From: CAMXAS01 sp964442435
Lineage (GTDB): Bacteria; Bacteroidota; Bacteroidia; Bacteroidales; P3
Direction: 5' to 3'
Assembly (NCBI GenBank): GCA_964442435.1
Contig: CAYTZG010000001.1
Location: 62,001-126,000 of the forward strand
Length of the DNA stretch: 64,000 bases
In this document: positions 17,176 through 25,800 of the stretch, piece by piece
Layout: every line of letters begins with the position of its first letter
Numbering within the stretch: the first letter of the stretch is position 1
The notes under the pieces: model-generated
Told to the model about the DNA's origin: nothing
Databases searched by the model: none
What the model saw: the letters and a program-made list of their open reading frames with translations, nothing else
Translations under genes and position numbers: made by a program

Positions 17176-19491
17176 TCACAATACTTCCGCCACCACAAAC
17201 GTACTGCCGCCCACATAAATCAAGTCGTCCGGCCCGGCCTCCGCCTTGGCCGCCTGCAAGGCCGCCCATACCGATGCATAGGCCTTGCCCTGCAACGAGA
17301 TGGCCGCTCCCTGCGCCGCCATGTCCTTGGCCGGCAACGCGCGTTCTATGTCCGCGGCACAGAAATAATAGGTCGCCTCTTTCGGCAACAAGGCCATGAC
17401 ATGGGAAATATCCTTATCCCGCACCATGCCCCACACAATGTGCAAATGCTTGAACCGCCGCTTGGCTATCATTTCCATGACCAAGGCCACGCCACCTTCG
17501 TTGTGTCCCGTATCAATAAACACATCCGGTTGCTGGCCAATCTGTTGCCAACGTCCCCGCAAACCCGTCGTCTCCAGCACCAAACGGAAGCCGTTCCGGA
17601 TATCCGTTTCGCCAAGGGGATATTTCCCTTTCAACACCTCCACGGCCGCCATGACCGTCGCGATGTTCTTCAACTGATAGGACGATCCGCGCAACGCGCA
17701 GACCAAATCCGCCATATAGGCGGTTCCGTTTTTGTCAACGTCCACAAACAACCCTTCTTCCGTATCGTCTTTCAGCGTCACGGCAAAAACATCATCGGCA
17801 AACATAATCGGACTGCCGCACTTGGCCGCCTTTTTCTGAAATACCGGCAACGTCTGCACCTGCGTCTCGCCTATGACGACCGGCACGTCCGGCTTGATGA
17901 TACCGGCCTTTTCCTCGGCTATCTTCGCCAACGTATCGCCCAAGAACTGCATATGGTCCGGGCTGATGTTCGTAATGACCGACAATTCGGGCGTAATGAC
18001 GTTCGTCGAGTCGAGCCGGCCGCCCATGCCCACCTCTATTATCGCGATTTCCACGTGTTCCCGCGCGAAATAGTCAAACGCCATGGCTACCGTCATTTCA
18101 AAGAACGAAGCCTTTATCCGGTCGAACAAGGACGCGTTCGCCTCATAGAACGCGATGACGCGCTCTTTGGAAATCATCTCGCCGTTGATGCGTATCCGCT
18201 CCCGAAAATCATTCAGGTGCGGCGAAGTATAGAGCCCCGTCTTGTAACCCGCCGCTTGAAAGATGGCGGCCAGCAGATGCGAGCAAGAGCCCTTGCCGTT
18301 CGTACCGGCCACATGGACGGACTTGAACCGTAGATGTGGATTGTTCAGGGCCTCCATCATCTTTACCGTATTCGAAAGGTCGGCCTTGTAGGCCGCCGCC
18401 CCGATACGCTGAAACATCGGCAGGCTGTGGAACATCTTGTCCAGCACCTCTTGATAATGCAGTTGCAGTTTATCTTCTTCCGTACCGTAAAGACAGACTT
18501 CCGCCTGCAAACGGATATCGAACTTCTTTTCCACGCTGTCGCGGATACGGCAGGCCAACTCCCAAATCTCGGCCCCTGAGGCCATACCGTAATTAACCAA
18601 AACGAGCGGTTGGCCTTCGTACACGCCCGCGTCGCCTTCCCGATAGCCTTTCCATCCACATTGCTCGATGAGCCAGGCGGCCGGAATCTTGACGCCCTGC
18701 GCAACGGGATGCCCCGGCAAATCGGCGTATTCAGCCTTCAAACGCTCGTAATGCAAGGCCGATACCACCGGATTCGCAAAAAAACTACCCGCACTGCCCA
18801 ACACCTTGGGATCGGGCAATTTCTGCTTACGCATCCGCAAGACCTCGCGCATCATGTCGCCGGGTTCTATCTCCGCCAATGCTTCGGCCGACCATTTGGC
18901 GGACAATGCTTCGTAGGAAAGCAACGGTCCCCGGTTGAGGCTCAATTCCAACAGCACGTCCCAAACGATATAGGGCGAATCCTTATGTTTGAACAAACTG
19001 GTCCGATAGCCATAGGCACACTCCTCTTTCGTAAAGACGACACGCTGCCCGTCCGACTTCCGTATGGCCGTCACCGACACCACGCAGTCTTGGATTTCGG
19101 CGCCGTAGGCGCCCATGTTCTGCACGACCGCCCCGCCCACACAGCCGGGTATGCCGGCCAGATTCTCCAAGCCCCACCACGAGCGGTAAACCGTATAACG
19201 CACCACCTCGTCCCATACGCAACCGGCGCCCACGCGCAGCAGCACCTTGAAGCCCTGCACTTCGGCCTTCAACGTTCGGTTGACGGGATGAATCACCAAG
19301 CCCGGAAAATCGTCCAAAAACAAGATATTGCTGCCGCCGCCTAAAATCAGTTTCGGACATTGGGCATAACGCGTATCCTGCAACAACGCGACCAAATCCT
19401 GTTCCGTTTCGACTTCCGCATAAAAACGGGCGTCGGCATCCACGCCGAATGTCGTGTAACGCTGTAACGGCCAATTATTCTTTACGTCCAT
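17176..19491 (-). CDS. murB/folC: MurB-FolC fusion: UDP-N-acetylenolpyruvoylglucosamine reductase joined to folylpolyglutamate synthase
   Basis: A single 771-codon frame begins MDVKNNWPLQRYTTFGVDA, a typical MurB N-terminus. Residues 1-340 are a complete type I MurB (FAD-binding LILGGGSNILF and GIPGCVGGAVVQNMGAYG; C-terminal part with GSAGSFFANPVV). From about residue 342 a complete FolC follows (FHSLPMFQRIG, P-loop HVAGTNGKGS, GMGGRLDSTN, DTGHNEGG) and runs about 430 residues. Both parts are full length with essentially no linker, and I find no stop, only a CTG and a TTG codon, where a separate folC would start. MurB makes UDP-MurNAc; FolC adds glutamates to folate. I know of no functional link. 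The start overlaps uvrA by 17 bases. Confidence 0.9.
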   Translation of the reverse strand: MDVKNNWPLQRYTTFGVDADARFYAEVETEQDLVALLQDTRYAQCPKLILGGGSNILFLDDFPGLVIHPVNRTLKAEVQGFKVLLRVGAGCVWDEVVRYTVYRSWWGLENLAGIPGCVGGAVVQNMGAYGAEIQDCVVSVTAIRKSDGQRVVFTKEECAYGYRTSLFKHKDSPYIVWDVLLELSLNRGPLLSYEALSAKWSAEALAEIEPGDMMREVLRMRKQKLPDPKVLGSAGSFFANPVVSALHYERLKAEYADLPGHPVAQGVKIPAAWLIEQCGWKGYREGDAGVYEGQPLVLVNYGMASGAEIWELACRIRDSVEKKFDIRLQAEVCLYGTEEDKLQLHYQEVLDKMFHSLPMFQRIGAAAYKADLSNTVKMMEALNNPHLRFKSVHVAGTNGKGSCSHLLAAIFQAAGYKTGLYTSPHLNDFRERIRINGEMISKERVIAFYEANASLFDRIKASFFEMTVAMAFDYFAREHVEIAIIEVGMGGRLDSTNVITPELSVITNISPDHMQFLGDTLAKIAEEKAGIIKPDVPVVIGETQVQTLPVFQKKAAKCGSPIMFADDVFAVTLKDDTEEGLFVDVDKNGTAYMADLVCALRGSSYQLKNIATVMAAVEVLKGKYPLGETDIRNGFRLVLETTGLRGRWQQIGQQPDVFIDTGHNEGGVALVMEMIAKRRFKHLHIVWGMVRDKDISHVMALLPKEATYYFCAADIERALPAKDMAAQGAAISLQGKAYASVWAALQAAKAEAGPDDLIYVGGSTFVVAEVL

Positions 19492-22372
19492 TTTTCTTTC
19501 GGTTTGCTGGTTTGATTGCCAATTTATCCGCGATATAGCGCGCCGTATAGGAAGCCTTGCAGGCCGGCAGGTCTTCGGGCACGCCCTCGAACAGCACCGT
19601 GCCGCCCTGCTTGCCGCCCTCCGGCCCCATGTCGATGACCCAGTCGGCCAACTTGATGACGTCCGGATGATGTTCCACCACGATAATCGTATGGCCGGCG
19701 CGCAACAAGGCTTCGAACGACGTCCGCAACTTGTCGATGTCGTGGAAATGCAGCCCCGTCGTCGGCTCGTCAAAAATGAACAGCGTCGGTTTCTCGGACG
19801 CACCCTTGCGCAGGAAATAAGCCAGTTTGATACGCTGCGCCTCGCCGCCCGAAAGGTCGGACGACGACTGGCCCAAATGCAGATAGCCGAGCCCCACCGC
19901 CTGCAACGTCTTGATTTTCTCCAAGGCAGCGGCCGCATAGCGGTTGTCCGGATCCTCTTCCAAAAACGCCACGGCCTCGTCCACCGTCATTTCCAACAAG
20001 TCCGTGATACACTTGCCTCGGTAGCGCACCTCCAGCACCTCGGCCTTATAACGCTTGCCCCCGCACGCATCGCAGGTCAGATAGATGTCGGCCATGAACT
20101 GCATCTCCACCTTCACGCGGCCTTCCCCCTGACAGGTCTCGCATCGGCCGCCCTCGGTATTGAACGAGAAATAACCGGGCGCATAACGCCTCTCCTTGGC
20201 CAACGGCAAAGCCGCATACAGATTGCGGATATCGTCGAAGGCCTTGACATAGGTCACGGGATTGGAGCGCGTGGAACGGCCGATGGGCTCCTGATCCACC
20301 ATTTCCACCCCGCCCAATTGGCCGATGGCACCGCGCAGGGCCTCGTATTTGCCGCCGGCGTCGCCCGCGCCGCCCAATGCCCGGCTCAAGGCAGGATAGA
20401 GCGTCCGCTTGACGAGCGTGCTTTTGCCCGAACCGCTCACGCCGCTTACCACCGTCAGCACCTGCAACGGGAATTTGACGGTCAGGTTCTGCAGGTTGTT
20501 CTCCCGCGCGCCCACCAATTCGATATAATGTTTCCAAGGCCGCCTCGAGAACGGCACCGGAATCTGCAATTCGTTCCGCAGGTAACGCGCCGTGAGGCTC
20601 GTACCCTCTTTGACCATCGTTTCGGGTGACCCGACGAACACGATTTCCCCGCCTTCATGACCGGCCAACGGCCCGACGTCCACAATCAGGTCGGCCGCCC
20701 GCATCATCTCCTCGTCGTGCTCCACGACCACCACCGTATTGCCGATGTCGCGCAGACGCCGTACCACGTCTATGAGGCGTTGCGTGTCGCGCGGATGCAA
20801 GCCGATGCTCGGCTCGTCCAAAATATACATGGAGCCGACGAGCGAACTGCCCAACGCATTGGCCAGATGGATACGCTGCGCCTCGCCGCCCGAAAGCGTG
20901 CCCGAAGCGCGGTTCAGACTCAAATACGGCACGCCCACCTGCAACAGATACGACAGACGTTGCCTGATTTCGGTCAGCATCCGTTGGGCCACGGCCTTTT
21001 CATGGCTGTTGAGTTCCAGGTTTTCGAAGAAACCGTATAATTCCGCCACCGGCATTTCCACGAGTTCCTGTATCGATTTGCCGCCCACCTTGACATAGGC
21101 CGCATCGGGCCGCAACCGCGAGCCCTCGCACTCCGGACAGCGTGTCCGCCCTCGGTAACGGGCCGACAGCACGCGGTACTGCACCTTATAGGCCTGGCTG
21201 TCCATGAACTTGAACCAGTCGGCTATGCCTTTCACGCCCTTGCCGCCTTTCCAAAGCAGGTCTTTCTGCGCGCGGGTCAACTCCTTGTAGGGCCGATGCA
21301 CCGGAAAACCGTAAACGGCCGCATTGCGGATAAACGCCTCTTTCCAGGCGCTCATTTTATCGCCCCGCCAGCAGGCCACGGCGTTTTCATAGACGGAAAG
21401 CGACGGATTCGGAATGACGAGATCCTCGCTCTCGCCCACGATTTGCCCCGTGCCGCCGCAGGTCTTGCAAGCGCCATAAGGGTTGTTGAATGCAAAAAAG
21501 TTGGGACTCGGCTTGACGAACGTCATGCCGTCGGCCTCCAAACGGTTGGAGAACGTCCACACCCGTTTCCGCTCCGTCCCCTCGCATACGATACGGCAAC
21601 GCCCCTCGCCCTCGTTGAACGCCGTCTGCACCGAGTCGAAGACCCGTGAATAGAAGCTTTTGTCTTCCGGATGCACGACAAAACGGTCCACGAGCAGCCC
21701 GTAGCGCCCGTCCAAATCCTTCCACGCCGATGCCGGCAATTCCTCCATGCCGCAGACGGCCGACGCCTCATAATCATACAGCCGGCTGAACCCCATCATT
21801 TTCAGGCGTTCCACTTCCCGACGGAAGAAATCCGCCGGCGCACCGTCGGCCGGTTTCGGCCGCAAGGGCGCCAACACATAGACTTTAAGGCCGGCCGACA
21901 AGCCGCAGATGAAATCGGTGACATGCCCCACCGAATGCCGGCGCACTTCCTGCCCCGAAACCGGCGAATACAGACGGCCTATGCGCGCATACAGCAGTTT
22001 CAGGTATTCGTAAATCTCGGTCACGGTACCCACCGTTGACCGCGGGTTCTTGCTCAGACTTTTCTGCTCGATGGCGATGGCCGGCGCCAAACCTGAGATA
22101 AAATCCACCTCCGGCTTGCTCATACGTCCCAAGAACTGGCGGGCATAGGCGCTGAGGCTCTCCACATAGCGCCGTTGCCCCTCCGCATATAGCGTATCGA
22201 AAACCAACGATGATTTGCCGGAGCCCGAAAGCCCCGTCACCACGACCAACCGCCCGGCCGGAAACTTGAGACTGACGTTTTTGAGATTGTTGACCCTGAC
22301 GCCACGCAATTCAATATAACGTTCTGATTCCGTAACCTTTTCTTCTTTCTTCCCTATGCGACGCGCGGCCAT
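19475..22372 (-). CDS. uvrA: Excinuclease ABC subunit A
   Basis: A 965-residue UvrA, the damage-recognition ATPase of nucleotide excision repair. Walker A of the first ABC module is GLSGSGKSS near residue 45 and of the second GVSGSGKST; ABC signatures are LSGGEAQRI twice. The second zinc finger is intact (CETCQGEGR ... CDACGGKRY). In the first zinc-finger region only the later pair (GACKTCGG) and a CPEC are seen; the preceding CxxC found in Escherichia coli UvrA is absent. I chose the ATG at 22372; a TTG nine codons upstream overlaps the -7 element. First gene of a four-gene run. Confidence 0.95.
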   Translation of the reverse strand: MAARRIGKKEEKVTESERYIELRGVRVNNLKNVSLKFPAGRLVVVTGLSGSGKSSLVFDTLYAEGQRRYVESLSAYARQFLGRMSKPEVDFISGLAPAIAIEQKSLSKNPRSTVGTVTEIYEYLKLLYARIGRLYSPVSGQEVRRHSVGHVTDFICGLSAGLKVYVLAPLRPKPADGAPADFFRREVERLKMMGFSRLYDYEASAVCGMEELPASAWKDLDGRYGLLVDRFVVHPEDKSFYSRVFDSVQTAFNEGEGRCRIVCEGTERKRVWTFSNRLEADGMTFVKPSPNFFAFNNPYGACKTCGGTGQIVGESEDLVIPNPSLSVYENAVACWRGDKMSAWKEAFIRNAAVYGFPVHRPYKELTRAQKDLLWKGGKGVKGIADWFKFMDSQAYKVQYRVLSARYRGRTRCPECEGSRLRPDAAYVKVGGKSIQELVEMPVAELYGFFENLELNSHEKAVAQRMLTEIRQRLSYLLQVGVPYLSLNRASGTLSGGEAQRIHLANALGSSLVGSMYILDEPSIGLHPRDTQRLIDVVRRLRDIGNTVVVVEHDEEMMRAADLIVDVGPLAGHEGGEIVFVGSPETMVKEGTSLTARYLRNELQIPVPFSRRPWKHYIELVGARENNLQNLTVKFPLQVLTVVSGVSGSGKSTLVKRTLYPALSRALGGAGDAGGKYEALRGAIGQLGGVEMVDQEPIGRSTRSNPVTYVKAFDDIRNLYAALPLAKERRYAPGYFSFNTEGGRCETCQGEGRVKVEMQFMADIYLTCDACGGKRYKAEVLEVRYRGKCITDLLEMTVDEAVAFLEEDPDNRYAAAALEKIKTLQAVGLGYLHLGQSSSDLSGGEAQRIKLAYFLRKGASEKPTLFIFDEPTTGLHFHDIDKLRTSFEALLRAGHTIIVVEHHPDVIKLADWVIDMGPEGGKQGGTVLFEGVPEDLPACKASYTARYIADKLAIKPANRKKNGRKE

Positions 22373-22396
22373 TGCCCTATACTTTATATAATAGGA

Positions 22397-22404
22397 CAAA
22401 AATA
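22397..22404 (-). promoter_or_regulatory. Candidate -7 element of the uvrA operon
   Basis: The minus strand reads TATTTTTG, 24 bases upstream of the chosen uvrA ATG and identical to the box before ruvX. Confidence 0.5.
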
Positions 22405-22553
22405 CGAAACTTTGGTCAAAAAAACGCGCTTCTTACCCGTTACTTCCCTCCCATCTCCGCCTAACAAACTTATGAACTTGGGACCAATCGCACAAATCGC
22501 TAAATATTACACACATAACCGACAATAAAGACCGTCATTGTGCATAACTATTT

Positions 22554-22569
22554 TTAACATTTTTTAACA
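22554..22569. repeat. 16-bp TTAACA-N4-TTAACA element, copy 2
   Basis: Identical to 405-420. It ends 27 bases before the susC -7 box, comparable to 31 bases in the bat promoter. Confidence 0.5.
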
Positions 22570-22596
22570 AACATGGCGAAAGTCAAAAAAAATCCT

Positions 22597-22604
22597 TAGC
22601 TTTG
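22597..22604 (+). promoter_or_regulatory. -7 element of susC
   Basis: TAGCTTTG matches TAnnTTTG. A start a few bases downstream (about 22608) would give a leader of about 150 bases before the susC ATG. Confidence 0.65.
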
Positions 22605-22614
22605 TGGTTTGTTT

Positions 22615-22632
22615 GTATACCTATTGGTATAC
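22615..22632 (+). promoter_or_regulatory. Perfect palindrome at the start of the susC leader
   Basis: GTATACC-TATT-GGTATAC: seven-base arms around a four-base centre, beginning about seven bases after the predicted transcription start. It could be an operator or an RNA hairpin at the 5' end. Its right arm and loop (22623-22630) are also perfectly complementary to 22739-22746 just before the susC ATG. Confidence 0.6.
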
Positions 22633-22758
22633 CGCTTTTGACGCGAGCCACACGAGGATAATCCCAGAGAGGGGCACTTGAATGTGTCGGCCGGTGTTTT
22701 AAGAAATTTTAAGAAAAGGAAATAAATAATTATTAACCATACCAATCAATTATCACGT

Positions 22759-25700
22759 ATGAAGAAACTAGTGCTATTTGCCGTTTCCTTGCTCCTGTTG
22801 GGAGTGCAGGTGGCGTGGGCCCAACGGACGGTGACCGGTAAGGTAACCAGTACCGATGAACCGATGGGGCATCCCCAGGTGGCCGTCAAGGTGCCCGGTA
22901 CTTCCATCGGTACCGTTACCAACTTCGACGGTGAATTCTCGCTTTCCGTACCCGAAGGGGTCAGCAAGCTGGAGTTCTCCTGCTTGGGTCTTACGACCAA
23001 GATCGTCGACATTACGGGCAGCAACATGAATGTAAAAATGGACGCGTCCGCCATCGCACTGACGGAAGTCTCCATTACCGGTTACGGGGTTAGCCGCAAG
23101 GCCGCCACGACCGGTGCCGCCGCCCAAGTAGAAGGCGATGTGGTGAAGAAAAGCACGGAATCGAACGTTATCAACGGTTTGCAAGGTAATGTAGCGGGTC
23201 TGCAGATTTCGTCCGCCACCGGTCAGCCCGGTGCGCCGACCTCGGCCCGTATCCGCGGTACGAGTTCCGTCAACTCCGGCAACGCGCCTTTGTACGTTAT
23301 CGACGGTGTACCCGTATCGAACGGTGGCTACGGTATGTACACCTATACCGACCCCTTGGCTTCGTTGAACCCCGAGGACATCGAAAACATTTCCGTATTG
23401 AAGGACGCGAGCGCGACCTCCATCTACGGTTCGCGTGCCTCGAACGGTGTTATCGTCATTACGACGAAAAAAGGTAACGAAGGCAAGACGCAGTTCTCGT
23501 TGAACGCGAAAGTCGGTATGTCTACGAAACCGTTTGTAAAACACAGTTTCCAGAAAGTCAACGCCGATGACTACCGTACTTATCTGGCTGACGCGCGGCG
23601 CACGGCACTGGGCGTCGGCGGTCAAGGCCAATCCGATGAAGATCTTTTGTCTAAAATCAACAATGAATTCATCGGTTATGACATTCTGACCCAGGGTACG
23701 ACGGATTGGTGGGACGCCGTAACGCGCATCGGTATCATTCAAGACTACTCGCTCGCGGCTTCCGGCGGTAACGAGAAATACAACTTCTTCGCCTCGGTCG
23801 GCTACTTCAGCAACCAAGGCTTCGTTATCGGCACGGACTTCACGCGTTATTCGGCCCGTTTGAACTTAGACTATAAGGCCACAAACTGGTTGACGTTCGG
23901 TATGAACCTGTCCGGTGCCTATGCCGAAGTCAACACGGTGCCCACGTCCTTGGCCTACGCCTCGCCGATTTGGTCCGCTATGTCGATGCGTCCGACCGAC
24001 CCCGTCAAGAACGAAGACGGTTCGTGGTACACCGGTTTCAATGAAGGCTACAACCCCGTGGCCATCTACACGGACGAAAACCACAACGTGGCTTTCCAGC
24101 AACAGTACAAAGCGCTGTTCAGCCCGTACCTGCGTTTCCAATTCTATAAGAACGTATTCTTCCAAACCAAAGTCGGCGTTGACTTCGTGACCGTCAAGGA
24201 AAAGAACGTATGGTCGCCGACCGTTGACCCGCAGGGTAAGCAGATGAACGGTTTGGTACAGCGCACCGACGAGACCTCGGCCGTTCTCACGATTACGAAT
24301 ACGTTGAACTGGATGCCGACGATCGCCGAGAAGCACAACCTGAACTTCCTGATCGGTCAGGAAGCCCAGCGTTTCAACGAATACTCCGATTACATGAGCG
24401 GTTTCGACTACGCGATTCACACGCTGAACTTCCTCGACATCGCGAACGCCGTTGAAACGAGCGGTTCTTCCGCCACTTCCGACGCTGCCTTGGCTTCTTA
24501 TTTCGGTAATGTGGAATACGACTACGACGGCAAATACTACTTGTCGGCCAGTGTCCGCGGCGACGGTTCTTCCCGTTTCGGCGATAAGAAATGGGGCGCT
24601 TTCTGGTCGGTCGGCGGTAAATACCGTATCTCGGCCGAAAATTTCATGGCCTCGACGCAAGCGTGGCTGAACAACTTGACGTTGCGTGTCAGCTACGGTA
24701 CGACGGGTAACCAGAACGTAGGCTACTATGCGGCGCAGGGGCTCTACTCCTTAGGCCGTTACGGTAACATGACGGCCCTTACGCCCGGTTCGCTCGGCAA
24801 CCCCAACCTGACGTGGGAATCGCGTAATAAATTCGACGTAGGTTTGGAATTCAGCGTATTCGACCGCTTGACCGTTGAAATCGACTACTACAACGATATC
24901 ACGGACGATATGATTTTCGGTATTCCGCTTTCGGCCGCCTGCGGTTTCTCCAGTTTGACGACGAACATCGGTAAAATGCGGAACCAAGGTGTTGAATTGC
25001 AAATCAACGCCCTGCTGATGAACCGCCGGAATTTCCAATGGACATTGGCCTTGAACCTGACCAGCAACGACAACAAAGTACTGAAACTCGCTACGGATAA
25101 ACCGATTGTCAGTGGCTTGCAAATTTTGGAAGTCGGCCGTTCTACGAGCGAATTCTATCTGCGGGAATGGGCCGGTGCCGATCCGGCGACGGGTCGTCCG
25201 CGTTGGTATGACCAAGACGGTAACTACGTCTTCAACTACAACCAAGCCGCACAGAGATACTTAGGTTCCGCCAACCCGAAAATCTACGGTGGTATCTCCA
25301 CGCGCCTTGACTTCTACAACGTGGATGTCAGCCTGCAGTTCAACTACAGCTACGGCAACAAATTGTTCGTCAACGACCTTCGCTATGTGGAAGGTGTCGG
25401 CGAACGTTACACGGCGCCCATCACTTACTATGTATTCGACAATCGTTGGCAGAATCCCGGCGATATCTCGGATGTACCGCAAGTACGTTGGGCCGGCAAC
25501 AACGGTTCGGACGGTTGGAGCTCCCGCCAATTGGTAGACGCCTCCTACTTCCGCATCAAATCCATCATGGTCGGTTACACGTTGCCGAAGAAACTCGCCC
25601 AGAAAGCGTATTTGAGCAGTTTCCGTGCCTATGTCAGCATCGACAACCTGTACACGGTTACGTCGCCCGACTTCCGCGGTTACGACCCCGAGGCCGGTTT

Positions 25701-25770
25701 GGGCATGACGCAGGCCGCCAATTATCCGTTGCCCATCAACTACACGTTGGGTATTAACGTAGGATTTTAA
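22759..25770 (+). CDS. SusC/RagA-family TonB-dependent outer membrane transporter
   Basis: A 1003-residue SusC-like protein. Signal peptide about 1-21 (ending AWAQ), then a carboxypeptidase-regulatory-like domain (about 22-100, VTGKVTSTDEPMGHPQVAV), the plug domain (about 115-230, with SARIRGTSSVNSGNAPLYVI and SIYGSRASNGVIVITTKKG) and a 22-strand barrel ending in an aromatic residue (GINVGF). SusC proteins import nutrients across the outer membrane with SusD as lid. No glycoside hydrolase, peptidase or regulator is adjacent, so the substrate is open. GGT and CGT codons are frequent, as in gapA here, which suggests high expression. Confidence 0.96.
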   Translation: MKKLVLFAVSLLLLGVQVAWAQRTVTGKVTSTDEPMGHPQVAVKVPGTSIGTVTNFDGEFSLSVPEGVSKLEFSCLGLTTKIVDITGSNMNVKMDASAIALTEVSITGYGVSRKAATTGAAAQVEGDVVKKSTESNVINGLQGNVAGLQISSATGQPGAPTSARIRGTSSVNSGNAPLYVIDGVPVSNGGYGMYTYTDPLASLNPEDIENISVLKDASATSIYGSRASNGVIVITTKKGNEGKTQFSLNAKVGMSTKPFVKHSFQKVNADDYRTYLADARRTALGVGGQGQSDEDLLSKINNEFIGYDILTQGTTDWWDAVTRIGIIQDYSLAASGGNEKYNFFASVGYFSNQGFVIGTDFTRYSARLNLDYKATNWLTFGMNLSGAYAEVNTVPTSLAYASPIWSAMSMRPTDPVKNEDGSWYTGFNEGYNPVAIYTDENHNVAFQQQYKALFSPYLRFQFYKNVFFQTKVGVDFVTVKEKNVWSPTVDPQGKQMNGLVQRTDETSAVLTITNTLNWMPTIAEKHNLNFLIGQEAQRFNEYSDYMSGFDYAIHTLNFLDIANAVETSGSSATSDAALASYFGNVEYDYDGKYYLSASVRGDGSSRFGDKKWGAFWSVGGKYRISAENFMASTQAWLNNLTLRVSYGTTGNQNVGYYAAQGLYSLGRYGNMTALTPGSLGNPNLTWESRNKFDVGLEFSVFDRLTVEIDYYNDITDDMIFGIPLSAACGFSSLTTNIGKMRNQGVELQINALLMNRRNFQWTLALNLTSNDNKVLKLATDKPIVSGLQILEVGRSTSEFYLREWAGADPATGRPRWYDQDGNYVFNYNQAAQRYLGSANPKIYGGISTRLDFYNVDVSLQFNYSYGNKLFVNDLRYVEGVGERYTAPITYYVFDNRWQNPGDISDVPQVRWAGNNGSDGWSSRQLVDASYFRIKSIMVGYTLPKKLAQKAYLSSFRAYVSIDNLYTVTSPDFRGYDPEAGLGMTQAANYPLPINYTLGINVGF

Positions 25771-25800
25771 TCACGCGCTTAAAACAGGAGGATAAAACAC

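Larger units (their letters stand above)
22373..22758. other. Intergenic region between divergent uvrA and susC
   Basis: This 386-base gap is much more A+T-rich than the genes. It holds the uvrA -7 element, a stretch of about 140 bases (22405-22550) in which I see nothing, the TTAACA repeat element, the susC -7 element and a susC leader of about 150 bases with a palindrome. No open frame of note and no tRNA is visible in it. Confidence 0.8.

Noticed and set aside
19492..19938. N-terminal extension of the murB/folC frame into uvrA
   Set aside because: The added residues are a shadow of uvrA; MurB homology starts at the methionine at 19491.
22405..22550. Small RNA gene or short protein gene in the uvrA-susC gap
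   Set aside because: No promoter, hairpin-plus-T-run or open frame with a plausible start was seen.
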